Of a stretch of DNA of 64,000 nt, positions 60,560 through 64,000 are shown one piece after another (the first letter of the stretch is position 1; every line of letters begins with the position of its first letter). The stretch spans positions 186,001 to 250,000 of the forward strand of contig CAZTBW010000001.1 in NCBI GenBank assembly GCA_964612555.1, given 5' to 3'. The DNA comes from DAOLCO01 sp964612555 (GTDB lineage Bacteria; Bdellovibrionota_C; UBA2361; SZUA-149; DAOLCO01). The translations under genes were made by a program, and so were the position numbers. Under the pieces are notes generated by a model. That model saw only the letters and a list, made by a program, of their open reading frames with translations, ran no database searches and was not told the DNA's origin.

Positions 60560-62734
60560 ATGAAGATTTCATCTTTAAAGAAAGTCTCCTTTTCTGATTT
60601 CAGGTTTCTGCTGAGAGCTTTATTTATTCTCGCTGTTGTATTTCCTGGCAATACGGTAAATGCCGATGATTCTGAAACAGACATTTCTCAAAAAAAGATT
60701 ACAAAATCCCCCAGAGAAAAAGAGATAGAACATCTTTCAACAATCACCATCACGGCAGACCCGAGAAATAAATCCTTACTTGAACACACCCAGCCTGTAA
60801 GCATACTCACAAAAGAAGACCTTATTCTTCGCTCCGATATCAGTCTTGGTGAAACTCTTGCAACTGAAGCGGGTGTCTCCTCTTCTTATTTCGGACCCGG
60901 TTCCAGTAGACCGGTCATCAGAGGTTTTGCAGGTGAACGAGTCAGGGTTTTAAGAAATGGTGTTGGCTCTCTTGATGTATCGAACACATCAGAAGATCAT
61001 CAAATAAGCATCAATCCCCTTAGTATCGAGTCTGCTGAAATACTCCGAGGACCGGAGACCCTGCTATATGGCAGTTCGGCAATTGGAGGAGTAGTAAATG
61101 TTACTGATAACAGCATCCCTTCAAAAGAAATCGGCACACCCCTTAGAGGAGAATTCGACCTTCGTACCCAAACGGTAAACAATGAAGCAAGTGGGGCGCT
61201 TAAACTCGAAGGACAAGCGGGCAAATTTAACTGGCACCTCTCAGGTATAAGCCAGGACACAAAAGATGTTGACATCCCCGGCTATCAGGAAAGCTCACGC
61301 CTTAGAGCACAGGAGACCGAACTCGGGCACGAGCATGAACAGGCAAGAGATACCCTCGCAGACAGTGCAACAAGAACACTAAGCGGCACAATCGGGGGTT
61401 CTTACATCTGGGACAAAGGATATTTTGGTGCTGCGTTTACTGCCTATGATTCAAAATATGGTGTACCGGTACACGGGCATGATCATCACGAAGACCATCA
61501 CCATGGGCACGATCACCATGAACATGGAGAGGAAGGAGGAATCTACATAGAACTCCAACAATATCGTCTCGATACCCGTGGTGAAGTTCGGGACGTATCT
61601 GATTTTGTTGAAAAAATAAAATTTTCTGCCGCGGTCTCCACTTATGAACACAAAGAATTTGAAGAAGGAATCGCCGCAACCAAATTTACCAATGATTCTT
61701 TTGAAGGAAGGGTGGAACTTTTCCACTCTCCCATTGCATCACTTAGTGGAATTATAGGAACACAAGTCGAATATAGCGATTTTACCTCCAGCGGTCTTGA
61801 AGCATTTGTCCCCAACGCAGAGCGTTTTGCCCCGGGTTTATTTCTGTTTGAGGAATTACCACTGATCGAAGATCACCTCAGCGCCCAGTTTGGAGGACGA
61901 ATCGAGTACCTACATCTTTCGCCGGATATTGGCTATCGGGAACGATCATTTACCCCCCTTTCACTCTCAACAGGGCTCTCCTGGGACATTACAGGAAAAA
62001 GTGATTACATTGCAGGTATCTCCATTGCCTACGCCGAGCGTGCACCATCAATTACAGAACTTTATGCTGACGGCATCCACGTTGCACGATCAATCAGTGA
62101 GATTGGAGACCCTTCTCTCTCCAATGAAAACTCCTACGGAATTGATCTTACCTTAAGAAAAAACCACGGCATTCTTACCGGTGGCATAGCGCTTTTTGCT
62201 CAGGAGTACGGAAACTACATTAATCTCAGCCCCACGGAACAACAATTTTCCGGACTCCAGGAATTTTCCTATGAAGAGACCAGAGCAAGATTTTTCGGTT
62301 TTGAAGCCGAGACCACCCTCCACCTTCACGAAGCACTTGGTTGGTATGCCAATCATCTTGACCTCACTGCTCAGCTTGACTATGTACGGGCACGAGACAC
62401 ACGAAACAGTATCGACCTTCCCAGAATCACCCCGCTTAGATCAGTAGTACGTGCCCGCTACGGCTGGAAAGAACTCTTTCGCCTTGGAATTGAAGGCGTG
62501 TTCGTTGCCGCTCAAAGGGATATTGCCGAAAGAGAACTCCCCACAGACGCCTACCAACTTCTCAACGCCACCTTCGACATAAAAATCCCCTGGCTAAAAC
62601 AAAAAAACCTGACGTTTTACGCAAGGGCACAGAACCTAACCAACGCAGAAGCCCGCATCCATTCCTCATTTATAAAAGACATGGTTCCCCTCCCGGGACG
62701 CTCATTTATAACAGGAATAAGGGGAGTGTTTTAG
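60560..62734 (+). CDS. TonB-dependent outer-membrane receptor, ZnuD-like
   Basis: 724 residues. Signal peptide, N-terminal region, then the plug domain (TQPVSILTKEDLILRSDISL, RPVIRGFAGERVRVLRNGV, AEILRGPETLLYGSSAIGGV) and a 22-strand-type barrel ending PLPGRSFITGIRGVF with the terminal Phe. Residues ~304-325 form an external histidine-rich loop (HGHDHHEDHHHGHDHHEH), characteristic of ZnuD-like zinc receptors. The plug is also ZnuD-like. It lies downstream of the zinc-finger-less DksA paralogue. Confidence 0.9.
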   Translation: MKISSLKKVSFSDFRFLLRALFILAVVFPGNTVNADDSETDISQKKITKSPREKEIEHLSTITITADPRNKSLLEHTQPVSILTKEDLILRSDISLGETLATEAGVSSSYFGPGSSRPVIRGFAGERVRVLRNGVGSLDVSNTSEDHQISINPLSIESAEILRGPETLLYGSSAIGGVVNVTDNSIPSKEIGTPLRGEFDLRTQTVNNEASGALKLEGQAGKFNWHLSGISQDTKDVDIPGYQESSRLRAQETELGHEHEQARDTLADSATRTLSGTIGGSYIWDKGYFGAAFTAYDSKYGVPVHGHDHHEDHHHGHDHHEHGEEGGIYIELQQYRLDTRGEVRDVSDFVEKIKFSAAVSTYEHKEFEEGIAATKFTNDSFEGRVELFHSPIASLSGIIGTQVEYSDFTSSGLEAFVPNAERFAPGLFLFEELPLIEDHLSAQFGGRIEYLHLSPDIGYRERSFTPLSLSTGLSWDITGKSDYIAGISIAYAERAPSITELYADGIHVARSISEIGDPSLSNENSYGIDLTLRKNHGILTGGIALFAQEYGNYINLSPTEQQFSGLQEFSYEETRARFFGFEAETTLHLHEALGWYANHLDLTAQLDYVRARDTRNSIDLPRITPLRSVVRARYGWKELFRLGIEGVFVAAQRDIAERELPTDAYQLLNATFDIKIPWLKQKNLTFYARAQNLTNAEARIHSSFIKDMVPLPGRSFITGIRGVF

Positions 62735-62785
62735 AGATTTTCTCAGGGATCGAGAGTATCCTAAAAATGATGGAGGCGACAAAAA

Positions 62786-63664
62786 CTAAGTAACCGAGCG
62801 AAGCATTTCTTCCACCGCCCCGTTCACACTATCCTTAAATGGACCATCAGGGAATCTCCCCTCACCAGTCCATTCCAGTGAAACACTCTTAACTAAATCT
62901 TCAATAATTTCACCCGCATCAAGACGTTTACGAAAAACATCTTTATATTGATTTGAATACACCAAAAGCTCAGTAAGATACCTTGCTACCAATTCACCTG
63001 TAAGCGCTCCGCCATGAGGTAAGCCCAGTACCTGAATATCATATGATGAAATTTTCTGAAGGCTGCCAAGGTACGTCGCATAGTCACCACTAAAAGCAGG
63101 AGTGACCAGATCTCGCCCCCCGTAATGCCCCAGAATATCTCCCCCTACAAAAGCACAATCCGGTTTCACATAGTAGGATACGGAATCCAAAGTATGCCCC
63201 GGGGTATCCATCAGAATAACATCAACCCCGTCTCCAAGAGATAGCGCCTCACCATCTGAAAACACCAGATCAAGCTGAAGCGACTCATGCCAATCCTCCA
63301 GAGAAATCTCGAAAGGTTGAGCGGCAGCTTCACATGCCGCTTTGTTCTTTTCATATAGAATCTTCGTATACTCAGAATCCTTAAGAAGCACATCGGTTTC
63401 CCTTCCTCCTACCAGACGAAGATGGGGGGCTCTTGATCTGAGAAAAGGTACTCCTCCCACATGATCAAAATGAGCATGAGTAAGAAGAATAAACTCTATA
63501 GTCTCTACTTCCTGCTCTATCCTGTCCCACAGAGACTGCCCTTCAGCATAAACACCGGCATCACCTATCGCACAATATTCACCGGAAATGATAAGATGAG
63601 AAGATGTAACAGTAGTAACCTGAAGCGTATTTTCAGTAATTTCACCGGAAGCTTTTATCCACAT
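62786..63664 (-). CDS. MBL-fold metallo-hydrolase (glyoxalase II-like)
   Basis: 292 residues. LLTHAHFDHVGG contains the HxHxDH di-metal motif; a later histidine lies in MDTPGHTLDSVSYYV and an Asp in FVGGDILGHYGGRD. The N-terminal ~120 residues form the first half of the alpha-beta/beta-alpha fold. Substrate cannot be assigned; a hydrolase of thioesters or lactones is usual. It is convergent with the TonB receptor gene across about 50 bp. Confidence 0.85.
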   Translation of the reverse strand: MWIKASGEITENTLQVTTVTSSHLIISGEYCAIGDAGVYAEGQSLWDRIEQEVETIEFILLTHAHFDHVGGVPFLRSRAPHLRLVGGRETDVLLKDSEYTKILYEKNKAACEAAAQPFEISLEDWHESLQLDLVFSDGEALSLGDGVDVILMDTPGHTLDSVSYYVKPDCAFVGGDILGHYGGRDLVTPAFSGDYATYLGSLQKISSYDIQVLGLPHGGALTGELVARYLTELLVYSNQYKDVFRKRLDAGEIIEDLVKSVSLEWTGEGRFPDGPFKDSVNGAVEEMLRSVT

Positions 63665-63714
63665 ACGATAACCCTGTAGTTAAAAAATTTAGTAGGTAAT
63701 ACCTTCTAGCACTT

Positions 63715-64000
63715 TTATCTCTTTAATACCACACGCACATAAGAAAGCAGGTGGTCACTGCCTTTCATAAATTCTCCGGCAGTACCACTCTGAGGGATAC
63801 CGTTTTTGTCATTCACCAATACAACATCCTCACTTCTTATATAAATCTCATCAAGTATCTCAAACCTTCTTCCACGACGATACGTAGCGATTTTCTCTCC
63901 TGTCAGACTACCTCTCCTTTGCAAGAGCGGAATCATGTCGGGTTCTCTGAATACCTCTGCCGGGCATAAAGCCGTTCCTTCGGGAGAGATTTCACAGCTT
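63715..64000 (-). CDS. Partial CDS of unknown function, 5' end outside the window
   Basis: The frame is open to the window edge; it continues upstream of the ATG at 63936 through EISPEGTALCPAEVFREPD. The visible C-terminal 94 residues include RRGRRFEILDEIYIRSEDVV and SDHLLSYVRVVLKR. No family is recognised; the composition is that of a soluble protein. It is 50 bp upstream of the MBL-fold gene on the same strand. Confidence 0.6.
   Translation of the reverse strand, partial: SCEISPEGTALCPAEVFREPDMIPLLQRRGSLTGEKIATYRRGRRFEILDEIYIRSEDVVLVNDKNGIPQSGTAGEFMKGSDHLLSYVRVVLKR

Overview
The window looks like a chromosomal segment of a Gram-negative, flagellated, aerobically respiring bacterium. The evidence is BamD-like, secretin, TonB-receptor and RND/OMF genes (outer membrane), a flagellin with a sigma-28 promoter, and a caa3-type cytochrome oxidase operon. 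Gene order (scpA-scpB-rluB, dnaG-rpoD) and protein style suggest a delta-proteobacterium-like lineage in the broad sense (Bdellovibrionota, SAR324, Myxococcota grade). That placement is inference; there is no rRNA in the window. The first ~2 kb is visibly more GC-rich or differently worded than the rest. It is separated from it by short direct repeats and a perfect 32-bp inverted repeat, so it may be of foreign origin.

Layout. 1-2.2 kb: partial TIGR01777-type epimerase and a GhrA-like reductase among repeats. 2.2-11.9 kb, minus strand: housekeeping run dnaG, rpoD, thyA, folA, scpA, scpB, rluB, initiator tRNA-fMet, class II fructose-bisphosphate aldolase. 12-14 kb: divergent lipoproteins (DUF4397; BamD-like). 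14.3-16.1 kb: Rrf2 regulator, then two adjacent E1-like (MoeB/ThiF) genes that look like complementary halves of one enzyme. 16.1-28.7 kb: type II secretion genes gspCDEFGHIJ-LMN, without gspK. 28.7-31 kb: a flagellin whose variable domain is a seven-bladed beta-propeller, convergent with gspN. 31.1-31.8 kb: Phd/PIN toxin-antitoxin pair. 31.9-36.1 kb, minus: methyltransferase and a nucleotide-sugar set (epimerase, UDP-sugar dehydrogenase, aminotransferase). 36.2-48 kb, plus: a SURF1-SCO fusion, coxBACD, a second SCO protein, then an RND efflux system (membrane fusion protein, HAE1 pump, outer membrane factor). 48-59.6 kb, mostly minus: Ser/Thr kinase, FtsK, a lipoprotein, an acidic protein (plus strand), MraY, a PduO-type adenosyltransferase operon with a TPR-like protein, then BFN nuclease, MiaB and a 2-hydroxyacid dehydrogenase. 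59.9-62.7 kb, plus: a DksA paralogue with a broken zinc finger followed by a histidine-rich TonB receptor, suggesting zinc-limitation biology. 62.8-64 kb, minus: an MBL-fold hydrolase and a partial gene.

The most notable things are the beta-propeller flagellin, the split E1-like pair, the SURF1-SCO fusion, and the DksA2-like/ZnuD-like pair. Everything here is read by eye from sequence and translations; no searches were run.
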